Shown here piece after piece: positions 12,140 to 24,200 of a stretch of 64,000 nt of DNA. Every line of letters begins with the position of its first letter. Within the stretch, counting starts at the first letter, position 1. The position numbers and the translations under genes are program-made. The stretch is taken from NCBI GenBank assembly GCA_030770425.1, contig JASJFT010000002.1:496001-560000 (forward strand). The letters are read 5' to 3'. Under the pieces are notes generated by a model. That model searched no databases and had not been told where the DNA came from. It saw only the letters and a program-made list of their open reading frames with translations. The stretch comes from Darksidea phi (lineage: Eukaryota > Ascomycota > Dothideomycetes > Pleosporales > Lentitheciaceae).

Positions 12140-13215
12140 TCAGAAGATTTCCATCTCCTCCGTAACGCGCTTTCCAAACCAATCCACAAGCTCGTCTCCA
12201 CCAGGCTCGGTCTTTGAGGCGAAGAAGTCCGTCACGCGCATGTCGCCGTCCGCATCGTCTTCTACGGGCCAGTCCACCTTGACGTCTGCCGTCTTGCCTT
12301 CGAGTAGCTCCTTTGCGGGCCCCCAAGAGAAGCGGCACTCGTTGCCCCATCCAAAAATGGGATCCATGTTCTGCTTGAGCCACGTTGACGTAAGGACATC
12401 GGACGGGTATCCCGATCCCCATGTGACTTGTGTGCTGCGCTCCATACCCTCGGCTTCGTGGGCCGCAACTTGTTGGTAAGGTTCATAGCACGCATCGAGA
12501 GCCGCGTCGCGGGTGACTTTGGCACACACGGACGCGGCACTCACCACGGGATACAGGCTGTCAGCCTTCGTGGCGACGGTTATTCGGATGGTGGGCCATA
12601 TCCTTTCGAGCTTCTTCTGGTACACTTCGGGCCTGCCAATGGTGTCGATATAGATTTCTTTGACGTTGACCCCTTTGGCGAGGACCTCCTTGATCAAATC
12701 GATCGTCGCATCCATGGCCTGCGCGTTGAGATTGTACTGTGCCGGTTGCAACATATGTGCAGAGATGTCGCGTGCCGACAGCAGCCGTGTCGCCCAACCG
12801 GACGCTCGGTAGAGGTCTGAATCTTCTGTGCAGAGTTTGCGCATCAGGCGTGAGCGGACCTCAGGCTTGACCACCTTGGAGTCGTCGAAGTGGTGCGTGT
12901 CGGCGAGCAGCGACTGCTGCAGCTCAACCGGCAGGTAGTAGAGTGCATAGACCATCGGACCTTTTCTCATAAGCATTGCCCACGGGACGAGAGGATTCAT
13001 CTACCTAGCACGGGGCCTCTGCCGGCTTCGTCGACTCCCAAAACGCACTCCGTCGTCATATCGTCGGCGATGATGGCCGGAATGGGCGAGAAGTGCGAGT
13101 ACGACTTTCCCGCAAGGAGGTCGGCCTTGTGGACCGAGGGCGCCATGAAGTGGACCGAGGGCGCCATGAAGACGTCCGAAGGCGGCGTCTTGCGGTTCAT
13201 GTGCTGCGTTTCCAT
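12140..13215 (-). CDS. RNH201: Ribonuclease H2 catalytic subunit A (RNase HII family)
   Basis: Exons 13215-13005 and 12960-12140 with a 44-bp intron, 343 residues. RNase H2 removes single ribonucleotides and RNA primers from DNA in the nucleus, working as an A-B-C heterotrimer. Visible family signatures: VDEAGRGPVLG spanning the splice (Asp62 and Glu63 of the DEDD active site), the DDSKVV segment, IDTIGRPEVYQKKLE, ATKADSLYPVVSAASVCAKVTRD (third acidic residue and the stretch that contacts the 2'-OH) and GSGYPSD. The C-terminal VTDFFAS resembles a PIP-box-like motif for PCNA binding. The ATG at 13215 gives an N-terminal extension containing a 7-residue tandem duplication (FMAPSVH); a later start at the Met before TTECVLG would still keep the full domain. 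Divergently transcribed from TMA64. Confidence 0.95.
13129..13170 (-). repeat. 21-bp perfect tandem duplication inside RNH201 exon 1
   Basis: Copies at 13129-13149 and 13150-13170 are identical. In frame, they repeat the heptad FMAPSVH in the N-terminal extension ahead of the catalytic domain. Confidence 0.9.
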
Positions 13216-14210
13216 CTGGGGTTGATGTTGGGGAAGGGAGGGAGGAGGGGAGTGGAAATGGGAGAAGGCGCGTCGGACCCTGAATCGCGACGCGTCGGGT
13301 CCTTAGCGCGGAAACTCGAGTGTCGTTGCTCCTCGATGGACGCATCTTCTGCAAACTTCCACGACTACAGACAGCTTGATGAAACGCACTCGCGCTGCCC
13401 GGCATGCGCAAAGCGCTACGGATTTCCATTCTCCTCGAGCTAACGATCACTTCACACGGAAACGAAACAACGCTGACGGCGACCTCGCTTCTGCAATTAA
13501 GGTCGACGAACACACGGTCAAATCAGAAGCAAAGCTCAAAATCCTAGCCTGTGGGTAGACCCAAAGCTTAAGTGGACAGAGCAAATATACGTAGTTCTAC
13601 GGCCTTACGTCCTTCGAATAATTAGCTGTTTAGGACTAGCACCGGACTAAAATCTAGTGGCTGACGAACGGTCAGCGAAGGCCGAATTCAGCCAGGACCT
13701 TTAAGGTAATCTGGTCTGGTTCAACGCCTGTTAACTACACTATCGGTTTCTCGCTTTAATCATCTGTATCTCCACACTATGTACCGCTATTATCAAAGTG
13801 TCAAATGCGTATGGAAGCGCGTGTAAATTACTGTCCAGAAAAGTGACTTGAAACGCTCTACCCCTCCGAAATATACGGCGAAAGTCGTCACGTCCATTCT
13901 CGACTTGCGTTTAAGGCGCGTCCTCCTCCTCCCACTCCTTCTGGCTAGTATATACCCCCGTCTATTGTATACAACTCCTGCAGACTGCTTGGCCAAGCAG
14001 AAGCCGCAGAGGTAGAGTGTCCTCGGCTGCATAGTGTTGGCTGGGATGAGTAATTCAGACTCACAATGAGCCCCGCGCTAGGCCTGCGCGCCCCGCTGAG
14101 GTCATCGAGCAGGCAAACACCCGCGCCGCGGCTGCATAGGTAAAACAGTACTTAGGGCCGTCCCACATTAGAACTGGCCATCCATCCTGCACCGCTGCAT
14201 CCTCGCTCTC
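13216..14210. promoter_or_regulatory. Shared upstream region of RNH201 and TMA64
   Basis: About 1 kb between two divergent start codons. No coding frame with recognisable content; no TATA element in an obvious position. Confidence 0.4.
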
Positions 14211-16305
14211 ATGTTCAAGAAGAAGCCAAACGTAGCTTTACCACCACCGCCAGAACGAAGCATATACATGCTGATACGGAACAGATCAAGCCCCTTAGTC
14301 CCCTCAAGTCCTCGGACCGGCGCAGGACCGCCGACCACATCATCGCCGCCTTCGGTTTGGAGGTGCCAGTGGACCCAAACGCGCCCCACGAGGACAAGGC
14401 TGCTTCAACGGCAGGCCTTACGGCGCTGAGGAAGTCGCTGTTGCCAGAGAATGCCCTCTCGGCACGCTTCACCACAACTGCAGGGCCGGACCTGAAGCAG
14501 GTCTCGGGCACCGTCTACGTAGGTAGCCATGAGGGCACTGGCAACGAGCCGAGGATCCTGTGGGCCAAGGTTGGGGAGACCATGTATCCCACGGGTTAGC
14601 GATAGCATCCGATAGCTGCCAAAACTCTGCTAACACGCCCCAGTGTACACGCTCTGGCACAACCCCAACATCGTGCCCCTCCTCTACACTCCCTCATTCG
14701 TCGTCGAGAAGCTGCAAGGCGGCGCGGACCTCATGACACCTGGCCTGCAGCGCGGTCCCCCGTTCCCAAAGAAGGCCACCAAGGGCGCCGTCGTCGCAAT
14801 CGCGAGCCTCGAGACCCCCTCAGTCCCTATGGCGGTCGGCACATGCGCCATCGACGTGAGTTCACTGGAGAAGGTCCAAGGCATGAAGGGACACGCGGTG
14901 CAAACATTTCATTGGGCCGGGGACGAGCTCTGGTCATGGAGCTCTTCATCCAAGCCCGGCATGGATGCACCGGGATATCTTGAAGGGTGGGATGACGAGA
15001 AGCACGACGATGATGCGGCACTGCCTTCTCAGGTAGCCGCAGTTGATCTCGGAGACGCGGACGGTGGAGACATTGCGCTGAACCCAGACCCCACCGAACG
15101 ATCAGCCGCTGAGAAAGCGCAGGAAGTCGTGGGAGAAGATCCGCCTTCGCTCAAGGACTCTTTTGAGCTGGTAGATGACAAGGAACTGTCTCAGAAAGGT
15201 AGGGTTCGCGCCAGATATGCAACATTCCTGCTGACGAAGGGCAGAGATTGACGATGCGTTCCGTGATGCTTTTCTCTATGGGATACGTTACCATATGGAT
15301 CATAACAAAGACCACCCCTCATTTGGCCTCGATTTCCCTCTCTCGCAATCCAAAGTCATGTCTCTCCTCGTACAGCCTTTTCTTCCTACCTACACACCCG
15401 CCCGAACCGCCTTACTCCAGATCAAGAAGACGAGCTGGAAGAACATCAAGAGGTTCATGAAGTACATGGATAAACAGCAGGTTGTAAAGTGCAAAGACCG
15501 TGATGGCAACGAGGTGGTCATATTGGACATTGACTTCAAAGATCGCCATGTGCAGGATTTCGTCCCATACCGTCTGCCAAAAAAGGACGCACCTCTAGGG
15601 GCAAGCGCAAACGGGAAGCCTACCGCTCCGCTGTCAGCCGAATCCGCTGTTGGTCAGAAGCTCAAACTCGTCTCCCTGCTCCGGCCGAAGGAGAAACTTG
15701 CACCTATTCTTAATAGCGCAAAAGCCGACCCTCGTGGCCTCTATACGCCTGCGGAACTCAAGCAGATCCTCATGACATATATAGAGGCTGAAGACCTTGT
15801 GTCACCCAAGAATAAACGCCTCATCAACATCAACCCTCAAATTGCAGACTCCCTCCTTGGATCCTCAGCCGCAGACAATGCGGCGCTTGCGTCAGGAACA
15901 ATATCCCGCGATGCTCTCGCCGAACGTATGGTCGCTACCACCTCTCCCTTCCACTCCATCCTCCGTGACGACGCCGACGCCGCAGACTCGAAGCCGAAAG
16001 CTGGAGCACCGCCCAAGATCCAAATCGTACTGGAGACGCGTAGTGGCAACAAGACAGTCACCAAGGTCAGTGGTGTTGAGCCTTACTATATTGCACCTCA
16101 GCCGCTTGCGGATGAGCTAAGGAAGACCTGTGCAGGAAGTACGAGCGTGGACCGGTTGCAGGGTAGCAGCCCGAAGAATCCTGTCATGGAGGTTATGGTA
16201 CAAGGACCGCAAAAAGATGCAATTCTCAAGGCGTTGGAGAAAAGGGGTGTGCATAGAAATTGGGTGGAGGTTGTGGACAAGACGAAGGGCAAAAAGAAAG
16301 GTTAA
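14211..16305 (+). CDS. TMA64: eIF2D-like translation factor (TMA64/ligatin)
   Basis: Four exons: 14211-14231 (21 nt, MFKKKPN), 14285-14594, 14644-15198 and 15245-16305; introns 53, 49 and 46 bp. The product has 648 residues. Conserved order: N-terminal DUF1947-like part (IKPLSPLKSSDRRRTADHII), PUA domain with VSGTVYVGS, YPTVYTLW and QGGADLMTPGL, a winged-helix/SWIB-MDM2 middle (IDDAFRDAF, PAELKQILMTYIEAEDLV) and a C-terminal SUI1/eIF1-like domain (IQIVLETRSGNKTVTKVSG to AILKALEKRGVHRNWVEV). eIF2D ejects deacylated tRNA and mRNA from post-termination 40S subunits and can place initiator tRNA without GTP. Length fits the family. Every splice was set by restoring conserved sequence across it. 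Confidence 0.95.
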
Positions 16306-16431
16306 GTGATGGCTAAGGTTTGGATAGGCTATAAAAGGGTTGTAGGGGAGTATCACCAAATACTCCCCCGGGCACAGTTCTCGAGCAGACTTATGATGTG
16401 CATCAGCCTACTAGCAGGTCTCAGCATTGCC

Positions 16432-16464
16432 AAAAAAAAAAAAAAAAAAAAAAAGAAAAAAAAA
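16432..16464. repeat. 33-nt poly-A tract with one G
   Basis: Runs of 23 and 9 A residues separated by a G at 16455, between the converging 3' ends of TMA64 and the thioesterase-like gene. A simple homopolymer repeat. Confidence 0.9.
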
Positions 16465-16533
16465 TCTATAGGCCCACCTTTCTGAACGCAAGTCTAGGGT
16501 ATATATATCTCCAAAATCTCCCAGATCGTCAGA

Positions 16534-17646
16534 TCACCTCCACAATAGATCTGCATACTCGCCCAGCACACCCTCTTTCCCTCCATCAAACACGTCGTGC
16601 AAACCATCTAGCTCGGCGAAGGCTTCTGCAAACCTCAAACCCCTTCTCCTCTCCCTCTCAATAACGTCCCAGTTCCACTCCCCCTCACCATGCTTCTGCG
16701 GTAGCACCACATCGCCATTAGCGATACCATCTTCTCCACCCTCATCGCCGCTGTACACCCATCCTTCTGGCTTCATAGGCACCATTTCTGCTTCGAGGAG
16801 GACTTGCTCCGCCGGAATGGTAATGCGACCCTTCTTGACGACGTATTTAGCGATGGCAGTCGCGTAGATGGCGCCTTTGAGCTTTTCTGGCTTGATTTCT
16901 CCAGCCTTGGGTTTGCGCCATGGTTGTAAGGTAAATGCAGGCGGTTTGCCAACTCCCGGCTTGACAAGCCACGTAACGAGATAAAACCACTTCCGATCCC
17001 AACACAGCAGTCTTGTCCACATCTCATACTTGGAGTAGGGTATAATCTCGCGCTTGAAGTTGCAAGAGATACCGCCGACAGCGATCATGTGGGCACCTCC
17101 GGTGTTCCCGCTTGATGAGGGCAGAAGTTGTGCAGTCTTGCGGATAGCTTTTCGGATGATGGCGGAGAAGAGGTGGGTGCGTGACATATCCATGTCGCTG
17201 AAGTATGTGCTGTTGGATTTGTGCAAGTTGTAGTCCATCTCGAGGAGAGGGGAGCGGGTCGAGGTTATTATAGGGAGGAAGAGCGAGGTAGGCGGTATGG
17301 GCGTGGGTTGAAGGTAGATGTGGTAGATGTAGGCGCGGAAGAAGCGGAGCTGTAAAGGTCCTGTCAGTTTACAGATAAGAACAGCGTGGTGGGGGAGACG
17401 TGCATGCCACACAAACGGTAAGTTCTTGATATTCATCAACGCGAAAAGAATTGCAACAAGCCTCCACACCCCCCCGGGCGCACCAACACCGGACCATTTC
17501 GTCAAAAAGGCGCGTAAGGCCGGCCGGTTTGCCAGCGCAGAAAAGGAAGCACTTGCAGCCACGAGTTTCACGGCTCGATCCATGACAACCGGTATAGCAA
17601 GGGGGTAGACAAGCAGGGAATGACTGAGGACCTTAACGAGTGTCAA
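16534..17646 (-). CDS. THEM6-like thioesterase-superfamily membrane protein
   Basis: Open frame of 370 residues. An N-terminal hydrophobic region (around LVYPLAIPVV and RLVAILFALMNIKNLPFVWH) precedes a 4HBT-type hot-dog fold: MDYNLHKSNSTYFSDMDMSRTHL carries the typical tyrosine/asparagine/serine/aspartate start of the thioesterase-like group, followed by VGGISCNFKREI, YEMWTRLLCWDRKWFYLVTW and FAEAFAELDGLHDVF. THEM6-type proteins are ER-associated and catalytically unproven. Between LPFVWHA and RFFRAYIYHIYLQP lie about 15 poorly fitting residues. An in-frame intron can be drawn there: 39 nt from GTCTCC to CTGACAG, or 63 nt from GTGTGG to TTTACAG. The mature protein may therefore be 13-21 residues shorter. 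Confidence 0.75.
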   Translation of the reverse strand: MTLVKVLSHSLLVYPLAIPVVMDRAVKLVAASASFSALANRPALRAFLTKWSGVGAPGGVWRLVAILFALMNIKNLPFVWHARLPHHAVLICKLTGPLQLRFFRAYIYHIYLQPTPIPPTSLFLPIITSTRSPLLEMDYNLHKSNSTYFSDMDMSRTHLFSAIIRKAIRKTAQLLPSSSGNTGGAHMIAVGGISCNFKREIIPYSKYEMWTRLLCWDRKWFYLVTWLVKPGVGKPPAFTLQPWRKPKAGEIKPEKLKGAIYATAIAKYVVKKGRITIPAEQVLLEAEMVPMKPEGWVYSGDEGGEDGIANGDVVLPQKHGEGEWNWDVIERERRRGLRFAEAFAELDGLHDVFDGGKEGVLGEYADLLWR

Positions 17647-18788
17647 TGTACGTGTAAACAGAGCGACAAGGCCGTATACTTGTATAAGGTGTCAGCTTAT
17701 CCCCTTATCGTAATGCCGAGGCACGAGGAGCACGGAGGTGCGACTGGCCGATTCGCTCAAACGTTGTCACAGGGGTTGCACAGGTAAGTCGACGTTAACT
17801 GGTCGCTGTCGGCGGACTTTGGTAGGATTGTGGGTGGGTATAAAGAGTTAGCTTTTTGCCGCTTTTGAACATGTGTGCGCTCGGTATCTTGGCGGCGAGA
17901 GGTGTTCGGCTGCATGTGAGTCTGATCAGAGCAGATCTCGGGACGCGAAGGCTCCGGCGAGGAAGCCCCTTCGACGGCGATGCGTCTATCAAAGAAGCCA
18001 GAACCAAAACAGCACCTCCGCATTCTGGAGAGGAAGAGTATTTAGTACGTATAAGCCGGAGAAGCAGAGCCAACCTGCTGAGGACTGACAGGACTACTAC
18101 CTAGAAAAAGTCGAGACACAGACATGTACCCATCGCCAACTGACCACAACTGGCCACTTCCTCTTCCTATTCAACTGGAAACCCCGTCAAATAAACCGCT
18201 TCCAATCCTTGCTCACCGTCACACACGTCTCCATATCCATTTTCCCCAATGACCACCAACTGGTCCCTTCCCCCAAGCACCTATCACCCCCAACCTGGCA
18301 ATGCTGCGGCGGCCTAGGGTGAGACTAGCGTTCTTTCTGACGCCAGCATTGGCATTCCAAACCCGAACGTCCTGGCATGCAAAGGTATTAGGGCTTTGCT
18401 TCAATGTTTCGCTGTGGCAGTGAATAGCGGCAGACGGGCGTCCAACCGTGGTTGACTAGCGCGCATAGCCCTGGTCCGTGCAACCTTTACTTTCAGCGTC
18501 CGCAGCTCTACGCTTTCACCGGTCAGGATCCACTAGGCTGTACCACCGGTCTCACAGCCTGACCCGCGCACTTGCGCACCGTTGACGAACACGCATGACC
18601 GCGCTCCTTATGGTTCGCGCCCAGCAAATGACCCCTACTCACGGCAGCCTTATGACGCTCAATTTTCTTTTCACACTCCTATGAGAATGTATTGTTGCTC
18701 GGGGAGACTGGCATATCTGGGGCTCACGTAGCCTGACCACGGCATTCTCATTACCAGAACCATCACCATCCACCACTACTCCAGACCC
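17647..18788. other. Intergenic, divergent promoter region
   Basis: Between the thioesterase-like gene (minus) and the conserved fungal gene at 18789 (plus). No convincing feature. Confidence 0.5.
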
Positions 18789-20278
18789 ATGCCAACTACC
18801 ATGCGATCAAACCCTTCTGCGCCTCCCAAGATGGCCGCTTCCGGAACTACGGGCTCTGGTGAGCCAGACATGGTCCTCGTTGGCGAGCTACTAGAAGAGA
18901 TCCAACAACGTCCTCCAGCAATTGCGGCAAGCAAGCTCTTGGTGGAGCACTACATCTCCTGCGGATGGCTTGATGCTGCAAAAGACATCATCATAGAAAT
19001 GAGACGGCATGCGCCAAGGGATCCCGAAGTTACGAGTTTAGCAGCCATCGTCGAGAAGAAGCCAGAGCCTCCAGCGCCCGAAACGTCTCAGAGGAACTCG
19101 AGGATATCAAAGCCGTCCAATGCAAGCACGACAGAGCGTTTGAGAACGAAGGTCGCCCATCTACCTCCGCAGCTCAATGGTAACCTCGACTCCGCACGAA
19201 AAGATTTAACCGAAGGATATTCATCGCTACGATCCAAGGCCAAGTTCCTTCTAACAGATCTGCTGCATCTGCAATCGCTACAGAAGAAAAACGGATTTCC
19301 GCAATCAAAGAATACGGCTAGGATTCAGGCCATCGTTGATGGAAGGAAGGCGGACAAACCAGCCCGAGCGGGACCACCAGGCAGCGCTCGGGGGGTGGCG
19401 CGAACAGTTGCGGCCACCCCCGATAAGGCTACCGAGTTGTGCATCGTTGACCTCGAGGACACAATGCATTGGGTCCGCGAACCGCATGGAAACCCTTCAG
19501 ATGCTAATGATGATGCGATCCGAGATGCCCTTGTCAAGCGCATGCATACTCTAGAATCTGCCTTGCCAGAAGACCTCAAGATCCACTGCGAACTAGCACT
19601 GATGCATGTGGTCCACGAAAACCTAGAGAAAAACTACGCCAATGACGAAACGATGCTGGGGGACCTGGTTAAGGACATCCCAAGGAATAATTTCTATGTC
19701 ACGGAAGACAACTACGCTTGGGACATGGATGAACTTGTACAGGCCATTACTGCCAATGGCGGTGTGATGCGCAACCCGCTTAGTCGGCAGATGTTCACCC
19801 CGAAAGATGTGCGCGGTATTCTCGTGCATCCACAAGGCAAGTCACTGGCCGCATTGCAAGTGCAGCAGCACGAAATGTCAAAAGGTGTCCGCCCAGATAC
19901 GATAGAGCACATGGAGAAGCTAGCAAAGATCCTCCTTGAGGACCAAAGCAGTGACCAACTCACCAGTCGCCACGCCATCGATGAGTTCCTCGCCTATATC
20001 GCAACTCGTAAGTCTACCTCCATCGACATCATCCCTGCCCACTAACAGCCACAGTACCCGAGCTCGAACAAAAGGCAATAGATGGCCTCCGCTGTCCCGC
20101 CAAAGACTCGCACACTGGCCAGTCATACGATTTCTCCATTGGCGAGGCTGTGCGCGACGCTAAAGGAAATCGTGTCTGCTTCCATAAGACGGGCGATTTC
20201 ATCAAGCAGGCAGCCGTTCACTTACGCCAAAACCGCGGTGCGCCGCCTCCAGATGCAGACAAGTGTACAATGATGTGA
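18789..20278 (+). CDS. Conserved fungal protein of unknown function
   Basis: Exons 18789-20007 and 20055-20278, intron 47 bp (GTAAGT to CCACAG), 480 residues. The N-terminal quarter has a helical repeat-like segment (PPAIAASKLLVEHYISCGWLDAAKDIIIEMRRHAP) reminiscent of a TPR pair. A low-complexity linker follows. The well-conserved part runs from LPEDLKIHCELALMHVVHE through NYANDETMLGD, NNFYVTEDNYAWDMDELVQAI and GVMRNPLSRQMFTPKDVR to the post-intron block LRCPAKDSHTGQSYD and GNRVCFHKTGDFI. The MRNPLSRQMFTPKDV loop recalls the shape of a U-box (a promise of a target, then a helix), which would suggest a ubiquitin-ligase-like role, but I cannot confirm that. The splice restores the frame exactly. 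A second in-frame Met lies four codons after the first. Confidence 0.75.
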
Positions 20279-21266
20279 TGGCTCTAAATCACGGAGCAGC
20301 TTTTGCACTGGTTTTAGAAGGAAAAAAGCAGTCCGCGTTTTGCAGCTACGTTTGTATGGTTAGATACCACAAGCATCGTTCACCGCGATTTATTCAGATT
20401 ACAGCTAGCTTTTTCTTGTTTAGCTTACGGTTTCGATGGTGACTGAAGGGGCCATGTGGTTCCGGATCACCATGCGAGGCCGGAGGGGGACGATAACTAC
20501 ATTCCGTGCTGTTTCAGGAGAAGGGACAGGAGTGCAATTCTGCAGACCCATAAAGCGTCTAGTCAGTACTTTTTGGATGCCTAGAATACACACTATTCCG
20601 AGTTCCTGCTTGCCTCCGGCTGGCGACCTCGCGTAAAATGCTGAGCCACGAGGCTGCCTTTCGCCAGCACATCAAAGCATCTGCAGTCTCGCGACATGAA
20701 ACTCCGAGCCCATCGGCAAATTAGAAATTTCCCAATGGTCAGTCTATCTTTCGGTCATGAATGGCACAAAAATTGCTACCTAACTTGTTTTGAGTATCCG
20801 GTGAGGCTACGGAGCCTTGCACCGCCCGCTTGATGCCTGGTACGAGGCGTGCTTTGATTATCATCTGGAACCAAGTTTGCGGTGCACTAGTGCTCTTTAT
20901 CGATGTTCCGTGGGGGCTATAAGGATTTCTGATACATGGCTGAGCTGCGGAGTAAGCCGTACGTCTCTAGTGGGCAAACGCTGTTGTGTCGAAGCTCTCT
21001 TCGCTACCAGGTTTTGGTGTGTATTCCCATCGTCTTGTGGGTACCGGGCCATCTGAGACCTTTTAATTAGGTTTTCGGAACTTGCTCGATTGTTCTCATG
21101 GTAATTCGGTACGCGGATGTCGCTTCAACCTCATTGACGGATCGTTACCACCCAGCTCTATCACTCACAGCTCGAATACAGCACTCTCCACTTTCCTGAA
21201 GTCCGCGACCGTGGAGACACTCTCATAAGCTCTGGTAAGTCTCCTCAATGTTTTGAACAGAGCATC
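20279..21266. other. Intergenic
   Basis: 3' end of the preceding gene and promoter of the PARP-like gene. A GTAAGT and an AACAG occur 26 nt apart just before the ATG at 21267, too close together for a normal intron. Nothing else seen. Confidence 0.5.
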
Positions 21267-24200
21267 ATGTTGACACTCAAAGGTCAAGCAACACGTATCT
21301 GTACAATCGATGGTCCAAGCCCTTTTACTCCAAGTCCCTCAACGAAAATGAAAGCCTGGAGATCCGCGACAACAGAAGTTCACGAACGTGAACCGAAACT
21401 TCCCTCGTGGTCGAAAAAGTCCCTTTTTATCAAAACGAAGCCTAGCGAAGAATGGCATCAACAGATCGACTTCACAGCTGGCGTTAATCGACCTTCTGAA
21501 CAAAATTTCCAGTGGAATCTGGTCAAGCGACATACAGATCACTACATCAAGAAGAAAGGGAAGATCACCCAGGCTGAGATCGACTCAAAGCTCGCGTCGC
21601 TAATTGAGCAGCATGAAGCGCGAGATGTAGCAATCGCAGCTTGCGCGCATGCCATGTCGCCTAAGGCAGTCCGCGCTCTACTCAACGTCGAACTTAATGT
21701 TGCACCGACTACGTTCTGTGGATTGGAAATGTATTTGCAATCCCTCATCGCGGCGCATCACTGTAGCCCAACATCTATCACCCAACTTGAAGCACGATGG
21801 GCACGGCAAATGCTTCCTTACATTGTGCATGGCGCTGGTGCCGCGGGGAAATACCTGGAAGGCATCACGGTCATGCTTCGCACAACAAATACCCCAAGCA
21901 TGAACGTCCTTCCCGATTTTGCGATTCTCACTCTCCGAGCCTTCACGACCTTTGCGACACAACTAGAAGGAATGAAGCTTCGGTGTCAGTGGGTCGCAGC
22001 CTATGGGGCTGTGGCTTGGATGACTACCCTCGCACAAAGCACACCTGCCGCGACTCCATCTGGTAATCTTATGCCGGAACATCTGATGGACGTTGAGTTT
22101 CCAATATGGAGGATTTGGGCAAACTGGAAACCCAACATTTACCGGATTATGCAGTTTGGTAATCTCGATGCGGGGAAAAGGGGTGTGCTGGTTGATATAA
22201 TGGCACTCGAGGGCCCAGACTTTATCACCGGGACACAAAATACGTTGATGAATGGGATTGTGAAGCGGTATGCTCCCGGAAAACCGTTTGTGATGTTCAG
22301 AAGCTTGGTAATTGAGGTGGAGAAGTGCACTAGGGAAGAGTTGAAGGGGATGTTGGAAAAGACAGGAGCGTCATTGGAGAGGGCATTGAAGGGCGGTGAT
22401 GGGCCCTTCAAGCTCTTTGTCCATCTTGCTGTCAAAAGGCCGATCACCCAAGAAGGACTACAGTTGCTTGAAGCTGTTGGCAGGATCCAAGATACGCCGA
22501 AATTTCACGTTCATAACGCTACCATCGAGATCTACGCAGCACAACGCAGCATTGGGGGAAGGCATATAGTCATGCTCCAGCACCTGATATGCGCTCTTGA
22601 TGACGCACAGGGAGGTGAGCTGAGAAAGGTAATCTTACGGCCATGGCTCGTGCAAGGCATCGAAAAGTGCATTGAGGAATGTCGGGCTGCGCTTAGGGCA
22701 CACATCGACTGCGAACTCGCCTGGACACATCTCGTATTGGAGTTACATACATTCTGCACTATCCTCAAGGGCTCACATAGTTGCCTACCATTGTTGAATC
22801 ACGAGATTCAGAGAGAGCTGGATTTCCTACCGCCAGTCGACACGTTGAGGGCTCTGCTCGATATTTACGCAGCAACTGGAGCCAAGAAAGCCAATGGCAC
22901 CCATATCGGAGCGAACGTGTTGAAACATTCGATAACTGCATGGTGTATCGATCGGTTTGTGGAACGTGGTTCGCTCAGCCATGCTTCACAGAGAACAGTT
23001 GACGCAATCGTGCAGGTATGGAACGGCACAACGACTAGAAATGAGGCAGATACTAAGCGTCGGTCGCTCGCTCTGTTGGCCTCTACCAGTGCTAGTACGG
23101 ATTTCGTTCTTCGCGTCCGATGTCTGGACCAAATCATACAACTGCCGGACGACTTCGTCATGAGCCTCCTTGCTCTTCTGCAAGGCTTTGGAGCTAATCC
23201 AGAACTCAGCTGCATCAAGTTCACTAGGCTCCTCACCAACGCCGATGTTGATGTAACGCTCTGCTGGAAACAAATGCTCTACAATATGATTGACAGCCTA
23301 CAACCAACGAAAATTCTGGACTACATGTTCAAACACTTCAAAGCCCATCAGTTCTTCGAATTCATGCTCGATCTCAACAGTCTCTTCGCAGACGTCGCTG
23401 CGAACCCCAAGGCTTCGCCGCCATTTATCTTGCGGTCGCATTTGCACCTATGGGTGCAGCAACTTTCGAGTTTTCTACCAGAAATTACGAGACTGGAGTA
23501 TGCGTTGGGCAATCGCTCTCATGCTGTGAAGACCATATTAAGGGGTGGCGAGGGGTTGGGAGTTGAGCATCTTTTGAAGATTGTAGAGGCATTGAAAACG
23601 GCCTCTGAGCGACCAGTGGAAAAACTCATGCAAAACACTGTGGGGAGGTTATCGAAGGAGAACAAGAATGTATCTGAGATTGCTGATTTCGTGGGGAGGC
23701 TCCTGTGTGTGACGCCACAAGGGCTAGCGGCCTGCGAACGAATATGGGATGCAAAGCACGACGTCGTGCATGTACCCGGCGTCGAGGAACCACAATATTC
23801 GAAGCGCTCCGGCTTGACCAATTGGAAGCCCGCACTCGCTAATCAGAGCATCATTTCTACTTCAGTAACGGAAGTTATAATAGCGGGTTGGCTACAAGAC
23901 GATTATATGCTGGAAACAGACAAGACCGCCATCATCGCTCTCGCCTTCATCCTCAACCTCGAAGTCTACCTTGATAGTATTCCAAAAGGGAAGCTCTCCG
24001 AAGCGGCGACATACTTCGAAGAACAGGAAGCCAAGATGATCGAGGAAGCACAGCGTTTAGAGGGTTTGGCGAAGGCACTGAAGGCGAGAGATCCGCTTGG
24101 CACGAAACTTTTGCTAGAGCAATTGGGCATTGAGGATGTGAGCCCGCTAGATGAGGAACTTGAAGGATTGCCTGTTGTAGTTGCGGGTGCAGTAGAGAAG

